Below, piece by piece: positions 22,995-34,762 of a stretch of DNA of 64,000 nucleotides (position 1 is the stretch's first letter; every line of letters starts with the position of its first letter). A program made the position numbers and the translations under genes. The DNA is from Topomyia yanbarensis (Eukaryota; Arthropoda; Insecta; Diptera; Culicidae): contig NC_080670.1 of the NCBI RefSeq assembly GCF_030247195.1, forward strand, positions 33,032,497 through 33,096,496. Reading direction: 5' to 3'. The notes under the pieces were generated by a model. The model saw only the letters and a program-made list of their open reading frames with translations, had not been told where the DNA came from and ran no database searches.

Positions 22995-23835
22995 TTCACG
23001 AGTGGTTCCAATTTTAGCAATTTTTGAAATTAAGCTTTTTAACGGTTCGAGATAGAGCTTTACTGTCTTCGATGAAGTTGTAGAGGAACATATTTTAGAC
23101 AAATTTGCTGAAGACATGCAACGTCTAGCTTTTATACGTGGAATGGATTCCACGAGAAATCCAAATGTGAACTTTAGGGTGTTTCTTAAAAAACGGTTTT
23201 CTTTCTATAACTTTTGTAGTTTTTATTTTACACTAAAATACCGTTTGGACAACTTGAAAATTATTTTAGAGCGCATAATTTACTTTAAAACACCAACTAC
23301 TAAACTTTTTTCGCTTCAAGTTGAGAGCTTTTATATAAAAATATTACTTTTTTAAATTGCATTATCTTCGATTAGGACACTTAACATTAAATACCGTTGC
23401 TGTCATATGAAATAGCATGCTTTGTAGTATGCATCACCAGAAAATGATAAATACGATAGTTTTTTTTATATCTTGCAATATTTACTCAAAAAAATAGATT
23501 ATTTTTAATCAAAAGCTTATATAACTTTCTAACAAGAGAAGCTAGAGGTTCGGTATATTAAGACAAATTGGTCTCCTTTAAAATATCTGAAAGTGTTTCT
23601 AAACCTTCTGACCTTACTGGAAAATCAAAACTGCAAAAGTTATACAAAGAAAACCATTTTTTTTAAGAAACACCCTATTTTTTTGGTAAATTAATTGCAA
23701 AAATGAAAAATACACGACATAGAGTTTTTATGTCTTTCCCAGTTTTTAAAAAAGAATTCTTCAATTTTCTGGAAGACAGAGAAATTCTATCTCGAACCAT
23801 TAAAAAGTTAATTTTCTGATTTTAAAAAAAATAAA
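22995..23835. repeat. large foldback repeat, about 400-bp imperfect arms
   Basis: On the left, GGTTCGAGATAGAGCTTTACTGTCTTC (split: GGTTCGAGATAGAG, CTGTCTTC) and GGGTGTTTCTTAAAAAACGG are mirrored on the right by AAGAAACACCCTA and GAAATTCTATCTCGAACC. The centre lies near 23,400-23,430. A third related arm occurs at 24,160-24,330. No transposase. Confidence 0.65.
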
Positions 23836-25160
23836 CACTTAATATATCCAAAATCGATTTTTTTAAATCAATTTTATGAAATTTTACAAAATATTGTATT
23901 CGCCGTATTTTTACTGAATTATAACTCTAATCGTGACCTTATTTATAGTTGAAAAAGAATTATCTTTTGTTTGCCCCAATGGGTGATATTGTTATTCCAG
24001 AAAAAAAAAAATTTTGGCGATGAAGTGCTCATAATTTTTCAACAAAAATAGTTAGATATGTGGTGCCTTCAAACAAATTATTCGCTTTTAAAACAACCTT
24101 AAACTTGTCTGAAGACTACTTCGGTTTTAAAGCAATACCGCAAAAGTTTCAATAAAATTGTTTTTCTAAGAAACAATGAGAAACACCCTAACCTTCGATT
24201 TTAAATTTTTATAAATCAAAAAGTATGACAGATAGAGCTTACATGTCTTCAGCAAACTTTTCCAACATTTGTCGTTCTACAACTTCGCTGAAGGTCGTTT
24301 AACTCTAGCTGGAATGATCCAAAAGTTAATTTGTTGATCTTGGTAAAATTAGAACCAGTTAGTTTTAACAAAAAAAGGGGCTCACAAACTACGAAAACTT
24401 ATCCAAAGACTTGATAAGGCTAAGTTGTTTTAGTAAAATCTCAAAATTCCTGCCAAATTTGCATTCTGGACCACTGTATTTGTCCAACTGACTGTGACAT
24501 GTGTTCGCGCGATCATGAATCGGTCACTTCCGAAAGTCTCTACCCTGGGCCCTACTAGGATAGGTCCATGCCTCCAGTTGAACCAATCTAAAAATGACGC
24601 TCGTGTTCACCAAACAACGCGTTCCACTGCAACCCCTTTCAATCTCTTCTAGCATTCAGCACATTAACATACAAACGCTTAAGACCTTTGCGATCATCCA
24701 ATCCAGAGTTGCAAATATTCAAATTCATTGAATGAAAATCGATAATATTCAGCCGCATTCGTTTTCAATATTCAGTGACGCAGCTGAAACCGACAAACGA
24801 ACAAACCGTCCATTCATCCATGCAGATTTCCATTCGTCTCCGATTATTACACGAAGCGGGCGTGCAGCAGCAAATCAAACGCATCAAAGTAGGCCCTGAT
24901 ACACTGTAAGCGATGATAACTGTTGTTTTATATGCTTTACCGGCATTTGAAAACGTTTGTCCAAATAATTAGTGAAATGAATATTATTGTACGATATTCA
25001 ACTGAATGAATAACATGGATTTTTGAATGAATACTCTTTCTATTCACGACGAGTCGCATCAGCTTCATTTTCAGTCGTCAAAAAAGAGCTTCGATTATTT
25101 TTAACTCTGATCCAAGCACAACGAAGCCCGCGGTCTCGCAAACATGTAAACACCCTAGTG
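23836..25160. other. unassigned DNA with one more foldback arm
   Basis: An arm-like copy of the 23-kb foldback lies at about 24,160-24,330 (AGAAACACCCTAACC, GACAGATAGAGCTTACATGT). Nothing else recognised. Confidence 0.4.
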
Positions 25161-25302
25161 CAGTGATTCTCAACCTGAGGTCCGCGGACCCCTAGGGGGC
25201 CGTGGAGTCGTTGTTGGGGGTCCGCGAAAAAATATATTTTCCGAGTGCATATTGAAATTTCCAGTCTTGTTTCCTAACAAACTGGAAATAACATATTGAT
25301 AC
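25161..25302 (+). mobile_element. hAT transposon terminal fragment
   Basis: CAGTGATTCTCAACCTGAGG followed by GTCCGCGGACCCCTAGGGGG and GGGGGTCCGCGAA is the characteristic end of a widespread hAT group (CAGNG-TTCTCAA terminus with a GCGGACCCC palindrome). Only one end is present. The element is broken at 25,303 by an A-family MITE. Confidence 0.65.
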
Positions 25303-25612
25303 CACAGAGAACAGACGTCCATCTTCAGCATTCAACTTGTGTAAAATCTCTAACGGTTTCGGAGGTAGTTGGGATATATCCACCAGGTGCGCTACTGTCG
25401 GCATGTTTAGTGGCTGAGTTCAGCTGAATTGACAGTGAAGACGTGTGAACCGGTTCCGGAATGGTTTGACGCGTTTATACCTCTACCCAGTCAAACCATT
25501 CCGAAACCGGTTCGAACTTCTGACTGGATTCAGCATCGATTCCAGTTCAAATGCATCAACCAGTTGAGTCGGAATCGGTTGTTTCCTTTGAACTAGATTT
25601 CATACTGAATCT
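25303..25612 (+). mobile_element. A-family MITE, truncated, outer copy
   Basis: It begins CACAGAGAACAGACGTCCAT and follows the A-family order to TTTCATACTGAATC, where a second A-family copy begins. The right half is not recognisable beyond 26,009. It is more diverged than the inner copy (for example TCTGACTGGATTCAGC), so it is older. Confidence 0.7.
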
Positions 25613-26009
25613 ACAGAGAACAGACGTCCATCTTCAGTATTCAACTTGTGTAAAATCTCTAACGGCTTCGAAAGTAGTTGGGATATCCAAACCAGGTGCG
25701 CTACTGTCGTCATGTTTTTTTGTGGCTAAGTTCGACAGAATTGACAGCGGCTATTCCTCTACCCAGTCAAACTAGTCCGGAACCGGTTCGGACTTCCAGC
25801 ATGAATTCCAGCTCAAATGCATCAACTGATAGAGTCGAAATCGGTTGTTTTCTTTGAGCTAGATTCCATACTGAATCCATTCAGGATTTCGAACCGGTTC
25901 CGGAATGGATTTGACGGATAGTTGGGATAGGTTGGTGTGGCGGCGCTAGTGTTTTAACGTATATTCGTTGAAAAGTTTACACAAATTTTATTGGAATATT
26001 TGTTCTGTG
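25613..26009 (+). mobile_element. A-family MITE inserted in an A-family MITE
   Basis: A second ACAGAGAACAGACGTCCATC start follows directly and runs through the full family order to a decayed right end at TTTGTTCTGTG. The target duplication is not clear here. No coding. Confidence 0.65.
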
Positions 26010-27344
26010 CTTTCAGCTTCGTGTTTCCGATAGAAAAATTCCAGATCTTGCTTACCGGTTCTGATGGGGAATCGATTGGAGGCACCACTCACCACACCGA
26101 GTTCAACGGTAATGTACTAGCTGGCAGAATCTGGTTCGGCAGCATACCGGCATTATTATTCCGCATGACTAGCGAACCGGACGGGCGATACGGAAAACAA
26201 TTCGATCCGCAATCGAAACCGGGATAAATGTTCGACAAACAATGCAAATTCTCTTAGTCTGCACCTTTTAAGGACTAAAATCTTCCGTTCCTTTCGGTGG
26301 CATACACTTCAATGTATCAATATCAGCCACATTGGTATTCCGCACGTAAGTAATGTTCGGGGAAATGAAATTTCCACTTCGCGCACGTTTGAATCTATGC
26401 CGAGGGTGAATTTTGTGCAGAAAAAAGTCCTCGGAAGCGGCAGAAGTCATAGGAGAAAAATCCTATAAAGCTCATCGCTTGTTATCGTAGGCGCGCAGCC
26501 AGCGATGCTGCATCCTCGGTCGTGCATATGACCTCGTTTACTAGATTTCCGTGGGTCATTTTTCCTCTCAAGGTATATTAACTCTAGCGAACGTGACACG
26601 TGGCACGGTTTTATCTATTCCCTTGCGAATCCTTTGTTCCAGACAAGAGTGAATTCCAAGTTTTTTTTTAATATATTTGTTCTTAATATCCTGTGTGTCG
26701 TATTAGAATTCAGTAAGGCTAGGAATGCATTTAAATAGAATCAAAAGAAATGTCTTTGAACATATTAAATTAATACAACATTCCGGGCACCTACATTTCC
26801 AACATATCTGGTTCATATTCTATATCTGTTGTCTGTCCTGCAACCAGAAGTGAGACAACGCATTCCTGATTGCAATATCTGACCTGTGGGAAAGTTTCAT
26901 CCCTTCCGCCCTACCTTTTCCATTGAATCTATCTAGGTTGAACCATTTTTTCCAGCCATTTTACCGCAAGTGGATAATATAGTTCACATTTTATCACCCT
27001 GCACTATGTTCAGGTCAAAATATGCATTCCTTACAATGGGTTAACTTCCTCTGTAGAGCATTTTAGTGGAAAGCTGAAAATAGATTGAGAATAAACGGAG
27101 ACAATATTAATTCCACCCTAGGATAGAGCTCGTCAGCTCTGTCCCTGCTGTTGAACCAATCTCGAGTCAGATCGTGATTGGATAAAATTAAATTGATGGA
27201 TTCATTGATTGATTTGTTATTTTGCTTTCTTTGCGTAACGTTCATCTGCAATCATAATACGTAGCACGGTTTGTTTACCGTTTCCGTTTAGGCGGCATAT
27301 TAACGACGAATTGTATTCACTATGCTGTATTTCTCTTACAGTGG
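26010..27344. other. unassigned DNA
   Basis: Frames at 25,991-26,227 (+) and 26,268-26,450 (minus) are not recognised. At 27,118-27,205 a sequence (CTAGGATAGAGCTCGTCAGC, GTGATTGGAT) matches repeats at 60,158-60,240 and, inverted, 61,380-61,412. Confidence 0.4.
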
Positions 27345-27465
27345 AGAAAAATTTTGGTAATTTTTTCTCCACCAAGGAGAAAATCGTTTAAAACCATGGA
27401 AAATTTGTTTAAAACACATTTTTCCATGGTTTTAAACACATGGAAAAATGTGTTTTAAACACATT
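27345..27465. repeat. cluster of short palindromes
   Basis: GTTTAAAACCATGGAAAA is mirrored by TTCCATGGTTTTAAAC, which then pairs again with CATGGAAAAATGTGTTTTAAAC-like sequence to the right. A GTGGAGAAAAA / TTTTTCTCCAC pair precedes it. Confidence 0.6.
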
Positions 27466-27497
27466 TGCGCATGAGGGGCACATAACTGATTTAACTC

Positions 27498-27590
27498 AAT
27501 TAGTTATGGGATTTGCGTTTCGATTTCATTTCATCAGAAATCGAAACTAACTTAGTGACAGGACTAAGCTAGCACCGGACTGAATGTTAA
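27498..27590 (+). repeat. E-family MITE end (partial)
   Basis: TTAGTTATGGGATTTGCGTT then ACTAACTTAGTGACAGGACT and AAGCTAGCACCGG, matching the complete copy at 30,453. Confidence 0.55.
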
Positions 27591-29389
27591 TTTGTGACTA
27601 TTATGGTTTTTATCCTGATCACATAAAGCAGATGACGAGATTTCTAAAACCACATCAATAATAGCTTCTTATGTAAAACCTAATTTGGATATTGAAGCCA
27701 ATTTTCGTGATATTGGTCCATAGGATAACTTTTTATTCTAAACAAATAAAGTGCATGACAAATCCAACATATTGGCAACAGTGTTGTGTTTCATTCAGCA
27801 GGGATAACAAATAAGAAGTGTTTTTGTTTGCTTGGACCTATAAGTCAGCCGGCGAATCCTATTCTAGATTCCCCTAGGTGGTATTTATTAACCTTTTACA
27901 TTTCAATATTTCATCCACTATCGAAACTATAGTTGTTACACATTGCAGTTAATCGAAATCTGCTTCGACACAGTTTTTCCTTTCCTCGTTTCCATTCGCT
28001 CTCTTGTTTCGAAGATTTCCAAGCTCCCATGTAGAAAAGGAATTAAAAAAACGAAACGAACGACCGGGGGAAAAGCCTTTTACTCCACATAGTACGTCCT
28101 TTCCGGAGGAAAAAGTCATCTCGATTTGCGTTAGCTGGAGTCGCATGAGATATCTTCCAGTATATATATCTACTGCTTGCTAACCTGGCGATAGGATGTA
28201 AACCGACGAAAAAATGCAACTTCGAGGATATCCATCGCCGTACAGTCTTCGGGTTTTTTTTCTCTGCACCGAGCTTTCGAATTATCGGTGCTTGTTCAAG
28301 TTTTCATCCTGTTCGCTGAAGGGAAACGTGCCGGAATATAGATCGTCTTGTTAGTACCATTAGTTGTATGGTAAAATACTACTGTAAGAAATATACTCAG
28401 GAAAATGCAACAAACCTCTTTCAAACTAAATATGTGTTCATTTGGAATCTAGCTTTCATTCACTCACCGTTGCTGTAAAAAACAAAATGACTCTAAAGAT
28501 CGTCCCCTCAAAAAAGGTATTTGAGCCATTATAACCTAGAACACTACAAGTTTTAATCGCCACAGTATAATCCACCAGTTTGGCCAGCTCCTGAGTTGAC
28601 GCTGATGGATGGTGGAGATAAGGTAACTGTGCACAATTATTTTTCTGTTCTCCTGCTGTCTGATGGATAACTCGGAACCACGATAGTTTAAAGCTGTTTA
28701 CAAGCAACAAAACGCTTTATAAAGCTTACATATCTGACCACTGGGAGCGCCACCATCGCAATATGCTGAGCCACAAAAGAACGGTGGTCGCAGTGGCAAA
28801 GTTTCCCCTAAAAAAATCGTAAAAATTTATTCCTTCCCTACCAAAAAATCTATCCTTCATTATTAAATAGTCTAATTTATTATTCAAATTAGATGAAGAT
28901 TACTAGTCTTGACAAGTCACACACAAAAATTACAATTCTTTGTCAGACATCAAACCTCCAGAATGCATACCCGGAGCGAAAGAGGTTTCGTTCGTCGAAA
29001 GTACCACCCTGCCCCACTGTACCCCATATATAACCCCGAACGTAAGGTGGAGAACGAGGTTGTTGTTAGCTCATCAACGATGTCATAAGAAACATCTGAA
29101 GTGCAACGGAGAGCTTTTGAGCTACGCGATTTATTAAATTTGTTTAAATCGACGAAAGATAAAGCAGAAAGTTTTCGATGCGTCATATAAAAAGTTGAGT
29201 ACGAATTAAAAACTGCATACAGATCAATAATAGAAGTATTTCGTCGAAAACTTTATCAAAAGGCTGTGTAGTTGAAATGAGTTGCAAAAATGATTACAAC
29301 TAAAAAGACTACAATGACCTTGGATTGCGTACTATAAATAAACGGTTTAGAAGGGGTTTCAAGAATGTCATAAAACCAAAGTTGATTCT
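27591..29389. other. unassigned DNA
   Basis: No domain-bearing frame found. The paired frames at about 28,940-29,186 lie in sequence containing GTACAGTGGGGCAGGGTGG, a kind of motif often repeated in mosquito DNA. Confidence 0.35.
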
Positions 29390-29695
29390 AAGACAATTAT
29401 ATCAATTAAACCCCCAAATTTTATTGAAAAACATCTTACATCGTCAAATCATTGAAGATTTTGAATAGTTTCAAACCTTCGGCGAGGGAAAGCTTATTAC
29501 ATTCGAAACAGATGTGATCGTCGTTCATGTATAGCAGGAATATGATTGTTCCCAGGTGGTCACCTTGTGGAACTTTGGAGGTAACAGCAAATGTAAAATA
29601 TTGTTGATTTTGACATCCTCACAAACTGTGACTACGATCCAAAGCGTGAGGCAAAGTGCAACTTAAACCTACGCCAGGAATCGTCAAATCAATTC
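29390..29695 (-). pseudogene. decayed reverse-transcriptase fragment (Jockey/CR1-like)
   Basis: Read on the minus strand, one frame gives VPQGDHLGTIIFLLYMND followed by a degraded catalytic box where YADDLKLFK would be expected (here LAEGLKLFK). The preceding TFAVTSK matches the usual lead-in to VPQG. The Tyr-Ala-Asp-Asp residues are lost and stops and frameshifts lie on both sides, so this is a relic of the palm subdomain of a non-LTR retrotransposon. Similar palm sequences belong to the Jockey and CR1 clades; I cannot separate them on this length. The region is too broken to give a long open frame. Confidence 0.7.
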
Positions 29696-30452
29696 TCAAA
29701 ATACAAACTGGATTACAGGTAATCCTGTAAATAATATCAATTGTCTTCAACATTCGGAACTGTACACTCAACACTCGGCAACCTTTCGCCGAACATTTTC
29801 ACCTATGGTAATTTATTATTCGGGGTGCAAAAACATACGCCGTTACTAATGCACTTATACGTCAGGGTTTCCCAGCGAAAAAGAACAGAAAAATCAGACA
29901 AGATTTGCCAGTTTCTCTTTGTGTTAGTATAACCATTCGGAACAGAGTGAATTGCCGTTAGCGATGTATTAATAGAACTATTCTGCACGGTTCGATGGGA
30001 TCTACGTGCAGGTTTGGTTTCGTCCTTTCCCTTTAGCGTTAACTGGAAGCTGAAGATGGAAATGGCAAACTAAACTAGTGATTGGACTCCACGTAGGATG
30101 TAGATTTGATGTTCGCCCGCAATCCTTTTGTCACACTATCTACTAGAACCTGTTGGATATTTGGAACCGTATAAGCTATCTCTGTTCGACGCGTTGGCTG
30201 AAATGGTCGACTGAAAAGAGGAGAACTCAATTTGAATTTTGAATTCACCTGATCAAGAGTAGCTCAGTTTTGTTATATTGCTGCTTAGAAACGAATAAGC
30301 TTAAAATAGTCAAATCACCCTACATGTAGACGTGGTTTACCCAATCTCCAGGGATTTAGCGTACATCAAATAAACTTAATTCTTTTGACTTTAAGAGTCG
30401 GTTCTGGTCTGCTTTTCAGTTAACCCTTTCTAAACTCGTTTTTTTTTATTTA
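29696..30452. other. unassigned DNA
   Basis: No recognisable feature. Confidence 0.4.
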
Positions 30453-30664
30453 ATTAGGTTAGCTATGGAATTTGCTTTTAGAACTTCGTCTCATCTGCAT
30501 CCGACACTAACTTAGTGACAGGATTAAGCTAGCGTCGAAGTTACGCTAGATTCAAAAAACGAAAACACGTTTAGTGTTTCCAAGCAAACCCCTAGTCATG
30601 CGTGATGTCCCGAAGACGACGATAAGACGAAGTCGAAACGCAGATTCCAAAACTAATTTAGTTA
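30453..30664. mobile_element. E-family MITE, complete
   Basis: The left end TTAGGTTAGCTATGGAATTT plus ACTTCGTCT is the imperfect inverse of the right end AGACGAAGTCGAAACG plus ATTCCAAAACTAATTTAGTT, giving roughly 40-bp inverted ends around a body with ACTTAGTGACAGGATTAAGC. The length is about 210 bp. There is no transposase. Target duplication is uncertain because the ends are AT-rich. Confidence 0.65.
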
Positions 30665-30994
30665 TAAGTTTTGTGTTCTTTACACGCAAAGATAGTTTCA
30701 GGCAATTTTCTCTGCCTCGACGACTCGCAATTGTTGGTGTCTCGTCGCGATCTACTCAATCTAGTCTCCGGTTGTGGTTTGCTTACGGCATCGGAAGTTC
30801 CCCGCTGGTACAAATTCTCCCGACACCGATTCTTCTCCTGTTTCCATTATATGTCTCTCGTGCCTACCGGTAGGGTGCCGTAATCAATCCGATTAATCCG
30901 GGTGGAGCGTGGCATCCGATTCGCTGGCGTCCCGACGACCTATACCCGGTGTTCTATCGGGGGTACTGGACTAATCCCCGTTGGTGGATCTAGC

Positions 30995-31677
30995 TTACTC
31001 CGGCGGAGAGTTTAGCGGCTGTGATTGCTGTGCCGAAACCGTTGCTCGCTGTTCATCACGCCATTTCCGCTGTACGGCGGTCATGATCTGCGTCACCACT
31101 CTGTTGGCCGCATTCCATGTGATTGCGTCGCTTATCATTTTGTGGGCGACATAATCCGGGTTGATGTCCGGTTCCCCCGTTTCAAGCATCTCTCCGCGTG
31201 TCGCTTCGAACCTCGGACATTCGAAGACCATGTACCTCGGTGTTTCCTCGAAGTTCTAGCGCTCCGGTCGCAATGGTAACGTTGCGTGCCCGAACCGATG
31301 AACATTTCTTGATGCAACCGTGTCCCGACAGGACCTGTGTCTATTAAAACACGTCTACAGGTTTAGGATGAGCCGGTAGATTCATCTTCTCTGTATTGTC
31401 CCATTCCTGCTGCCACATCAATATCGAATCGATGGTCACTGTCTTCCTCACGTTTCTGGTGTTTCTCCGATTGTAGCACTCGATATCGTCCACCAGGGTG
31501 ATGCAGATGGGGATCATCCTGGCCACAACGAATACTGCCTCCAACGATATTGTTCTGTACGCGCTCGCGACTCGTGCGACCAGCAGCCGGAACGCCATGT
31601 TTAGTTTGATTTTCAGTACCACAACCCAGACATATTACATATGGTGGCCCCATATCGGAGTATTGATGACAAAACAC
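30995..31677 (-). pseudogene. R1-like ORF2, C-terminal region
   Basis: The frame at 30,995-31,231 encodes a FECPRFEATRGEML-type segment followed by a W-rich QRKWRDEQRA tail, typical of the region after the reverse transcriptase in R1-clade elements. The adjoining part to 31,677 is spread over two overlapping frames. The element uses this region for RNA and target handling; here it cannot be translated continuously. Confidence 0.7.
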
Positions 31678-32729
31678 TACCTAGCCGTCGTCTTGCACTG
31701 CTTCTCGGACCGCCGACGTTTGGCATGATACTCGCCATTGCGTTCGTTGCCTTCGGCGACTTTTCGCAAGCGTAGTCGACGTGCTTGTTGAAGCTTAAAT
31801 GACAGTCGGTTCTCGCTCCCAATTGCTTCAGCGCACGCTTCGATGCAATCATTTGCGCTCCGACGACGATCTGCATCCGCTGGACCGCTTTGCAGTTGCT
31901 GACCAACAATACATCCGACTTGTGGTGAGCTATCTGCAACTTGACCCCGTTCATCCAACTCTCGACCGAGGCTATTTTCGTCATCCCAGACACATCCACT
32001 TCTTCAAGTGTCTCAGTTATCACCATCATCCGCGAAACCCACGATTTTCACTTTCCTGGGCAGCCGTGGTGTCAAGACCCTATCGTACATACCGTTCCAA
32101 AGAGTTGGACCGAAAATTGAGCCATGAGAAATGCACGCTGTAACTCGCGTTGACTTCTGCCCTTCGTTGGTCTCATATAGTAGCTCTTCAGGATTCTGCA
32201 CAGTGATAGATGCGAAGAATCCGTTCAACAGTGCGGCGATACCTTCCCGGTTGGCGCTGTTGAACGGATTCTTCGCATCTATCGTAACCACAGCGCAGTA
32301 TAGATCTCCTCTTCGCTTCTGTTTAGATGCTTTCTCTGTACTCTCGAGCATTGTCCGAATTACCTACACTATCAACACTCTTTCGCGAAATCCTCCCGGA
32401 TCATGAACAGTCCGCACCCTCCGTGCAATTCGTCAGTCTGTTAAGGATAGTTCATTCCAGGTATTTTCCGTGTGTATCCTGCAGACATAAGGCCTATACG
32501 AGGCTGTATCGTCCGGTTACTTCCTTACCTTTTGCAGCAACACCTGCTTCTGTACCTTCCACATTTCGCGGTAATTGCCTTCATCTAAACGCTTCGGCAA
32601 CACCATCCTAAACCTGTCCCGATATTCCAGGACCGCAGCCTTCCGCGCCACATTTGGTATTCCATATAGACCGGATGCTTTCTTTGATTTTATTCGCATC
32701 GACGTATCTTTGAGCTCGTCGTTAGTCAC
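31613..32729 (-). pseudogene. R1-like ORF2, reverse-transcriptase domain
   Basis: Pieces in order on the minus strand: MRIKSKKASGLYGIPN (usual form KKAPGLDGIPN) near 32,690; VVTIDAKNPFNSA near 32,280; LLYETNEGQKSTRVTA with a VPQGS-equivalent near 32,150; and VKIVGFADD near 32,030, the catalytic Asp pair box. The thumb region follows (WMNGVKLQIAHHKSDVLLVS). At least two frame changes separate the blocks. A local inverted duplication (32,205-32,231 against 32,257-32,283) disrupts the segment after NPFNSA. The FADD residues survive, but the protein as a whole cannot be made. Confidence 0.82.
32205..32283. repeat. 27-bp inverted duplication inside the RT
   Basis: GATAGATGCGAAGAATCCGT (start of the arm, 32,205-32,231) is repeated as its exact reverse complement at 32,257-32,283 with 25 bases between. 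Confidence 0.9.
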
Positions 32730-32952
32730 TTGCCAATGGTCTGTGTTTGCTCCTTCTTCTTCGCCGAACGAGGTCGGTGGCCAGGTAGTTGGATTGTACT
32801 TCGAAAAGAGACCGGGCCCTCATCTTCGCCATCATGAATCGGTACGTGATATTAACGTCTACTTCTCAGCACAGCTCCATATAGCAATCTGGTATGCTAT
32901 GCTTGACCATTGATTGACCAATCTCCCGTTTTAAAGCGGCCTGGGCTTCCCG

Positions 32953-33303
32953 CTACGCCGCCTTATGTTCCTCTCTCCTCCGACCCTGCTCTCTCAGCCC
33001 ACCTAGTGGCTCTGAGACAAGTAGCGCGTAGCGCACTGAGCGTCTCGTTCCACCAAGAAGCTGGACGCCGTCTACTGCACCGTTTTCGCCGCTAGCCGTC
33101 ACAATCCTTCTTGTTAGATAAGCCGCATCAACGTTCTCGGTCCCGCTGTCCGGCTGAAGTACCTCAATGAAGAGGTCTTTGTTGAAGGCTTTCCTCTTCC
33201 ACTTTAGCTCGCCGGTCGTCTTCCTCCGTACAGCAGAAGGGTTCCGTCGGCCGATGCGGTAGCTAATCGCCTGGTGCTCGCTGTGTATATACTTCTCACA
33301 CAC
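32953..33303 (-). pseudogene. R1-like ORF2, endonuclease-RT linker
   Basis: The frame starts with the end of the endonuclease (IHSEHQAISYRI, the SDH-like box in altered form) and continues NPSAVRRKTTGELKWKRKAF, a linker seen in R1-clade elements. It overlaps frameshifts at both ends. Confidence 0.7.
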
Positions 33304-33306
33304 TCT

Positions 33307-33760
33307 TCAGTCCATGCCCGCCGTCAGTGGAGGACTATAGAATGTGGCATCGATGATAGACTTCTTCCCGTCTCTCCGAAATGCGCTAACGGAACCTTCA
33401 TTGCACAATCGTACGGCTAATTTCGCTCGAGCTTCCTGCAGAATATATCCTCTTGTGTTGGTTACTCTAGTGCTCCATTCCATAGCACAGCAATTGAAGT
33501 TGCCACCAATGACTACCGGCTTTCGACCGCTGCTTGGTTGACTGTTCCAAAAATAAGGCTGGGAGGTACGTAACAGTTGCACATGAAGTCGCCGTTGATT
33601 TTGGCGATCACGAATCTTGTGGTCACGGTTTTTCTGCAAGTAACTCTCGCTTGGTCCATGGAATGCCTCGTTGTTTCTTCCATTTAGTTCCCGATATTCC
33701 TCTTGCTTGCCGTCGTTCTCTTCATATATTACGCTATAAAGATCCTATGCGTACTTGAGA
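33307..33760 (-). pseudogene. R1-like ORF2, AP-type endonuclease
   Basis: The minus-strand frame contains PVVIGGNFNCCAMEWSTR, equivalent to the GDFNAW.EWGS motif of the apurinic-type endonuclease, and then SVSAFRRDGKKSIIDATF. The normally invariant Asp of GDFN is Asn here, which would be expected to abolish nicking activity. Upstream, out of frame, FVIAKINGDFMCNCYVPPS corresponds to the strand preceding the active site. The domain is truncated at its N-terminus. Confidence 0.75.
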
Positions 33761-33779
33761 CATTCATCCCCAACTCCAC

Positions 33780-34310
33780 TCGGATATTACACAGCGGTAA
33801 GTTACCGCAAGCCATTTAGTTCTGGTTTCTATTAACCCTATAGCCTCTGCCTTCGTGAGCTATTTAGCTCTGGTCTCCGTGAGCCATTTAGCTCTCGTCC
33901 CCTTAGGCCAGCTGACACCACAAACCATTTAGTTACGGTTTCCGTAAGCCATGTATTTCTCAGTATTGTCGCGATCTGCTCGGATAGTCCCCAACGGTAA
34001 ACTCACCTTTATCCGGCTGAGAGCTCCCTGGCAGCGGAATTTTCCCGCGAAACTGATACCCGTTTTCTTGAATCAGCTCCCAGAATTTATCCAGATCTAC
34101 TCTGATATTTTCCGGCGGTCAAACTACCTTACTCCGACTGAGACTTCCCCGGCGGCGGAATTTCTCTCCGTACCGATGTTCATTTCGTGAACCAAATAGC
34201 TCCCAGTTTTGTCACGATACATGTGAGCCATCTAGCTCCTCGATTCGTCGAGATCTCCGCGATGTAATCCTCGGCGGTAGACCTAGTGTCCACAACGAGC
34301 CGAACCTACC
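33780..34310 (-). repeat. imperfect short repeats upstream of the R1-like endonuclease
   Basis: Units containing CGTGAGCCATTTAGCTCTCG recur at 33,850-33,950 at about 30-bp spacing. Longer similar blocks (GCGGAATTTTCCCGC, GGCGGAATTTCTCTCC) lie at 34,030 and 34,150. The block belongs to the R1-like element. Confidence 0.55.
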
Positions 34311-34345
34311 GGTCTGTCGCCAATTTTCACATCAAGGAAATATTT

Positions 34346-34762
34346 TCAGAAGATAATTTTTTGCACCGTGTTCAACAATCTTAAAGCGGATAAATATTTT
34401 TGGTTCAAATAAAAAATTAGCAAACACAGCAAGTTTCCCAGCGTTTTACTAGGCACATATCGAACATTGTGGGTGGCCCACAGCTGGAGACACTCCCCTA
34501 GTAAAAGCATATTTGATATTGTGTTTATCGAAGTCTTAGCAGATAATTTATCAGCACATGCGGAGATTCTTTTCCGTGGCGCTGGAGCATTTTCATCGTC
34601 ACCTGCGAACTCCTGATGTTCAATCAACCCACTTCCTCGATTGTCGCTTTCGTCCATATTACCATCACTGATGCTATCCTGGAGATTGTTGATTGCTTTT
34701 ATTACTTTTTTTCGGTTCACTAGTTGGAAGCCGTTCTTGGATTTGAGCTGGAGATCAAACAT
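34346..34762 (-). CDS. unrecognised open frame, possible exon
   Basis: A 138-codon minus-strand frame begins at an ATG (34,762). The bases around it, TTTGATCTCCAG on the minus strand, would also make a fair 3' splice site just inside the frame. The N-terminal half is hydrophilic and looks protein-like (NRKKVIKAINNLQDS, DDENAPAPRKR). The C-terminal third is hydrophobic and less convincing. I recognise no domain. It could be a host exon, a fragment of an unknown element, or chance. Confidence 0.22.
   Translation of the reverse strand: MFDLQLKSKNGFQLVNRKKVIKAINNLQDSISDGNMDESDNRGSGLIEHQEFAGDDENAPAPRKRISACADKLSAKTSINTISNMLLLGECLQLWATHNVRYVPSKTLGNLLCLLIFYLNQKYLSALRLLNTVQKIIF

Larger units (their letters stand above)
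30666..34310 (-). mobile_element. R1-clade non-LTR retrotransposon, degenerate
   Basis: The minus strand carries, in order, an endonuclease, linker, reverse transcriptase and C-terminal region of one R1-like ORF2, but in several frames with stops. GC content is clearly higher than the surroundings. Upstream of the endonuclease (33,780-34,300) is a repetitive block with units such as GTGAGCCATTTAGCTCTCG. A relic of that block also occurs near 52,290-52,400. No complete ORF1 is recognisable. Outer limits are approximate. Confidence 0.8.

Noticed and set aside
30995..33760. Active R1 insertion in rDNA
   Set aside because: No 28S sequence flanks it and the frame is broken in several places.
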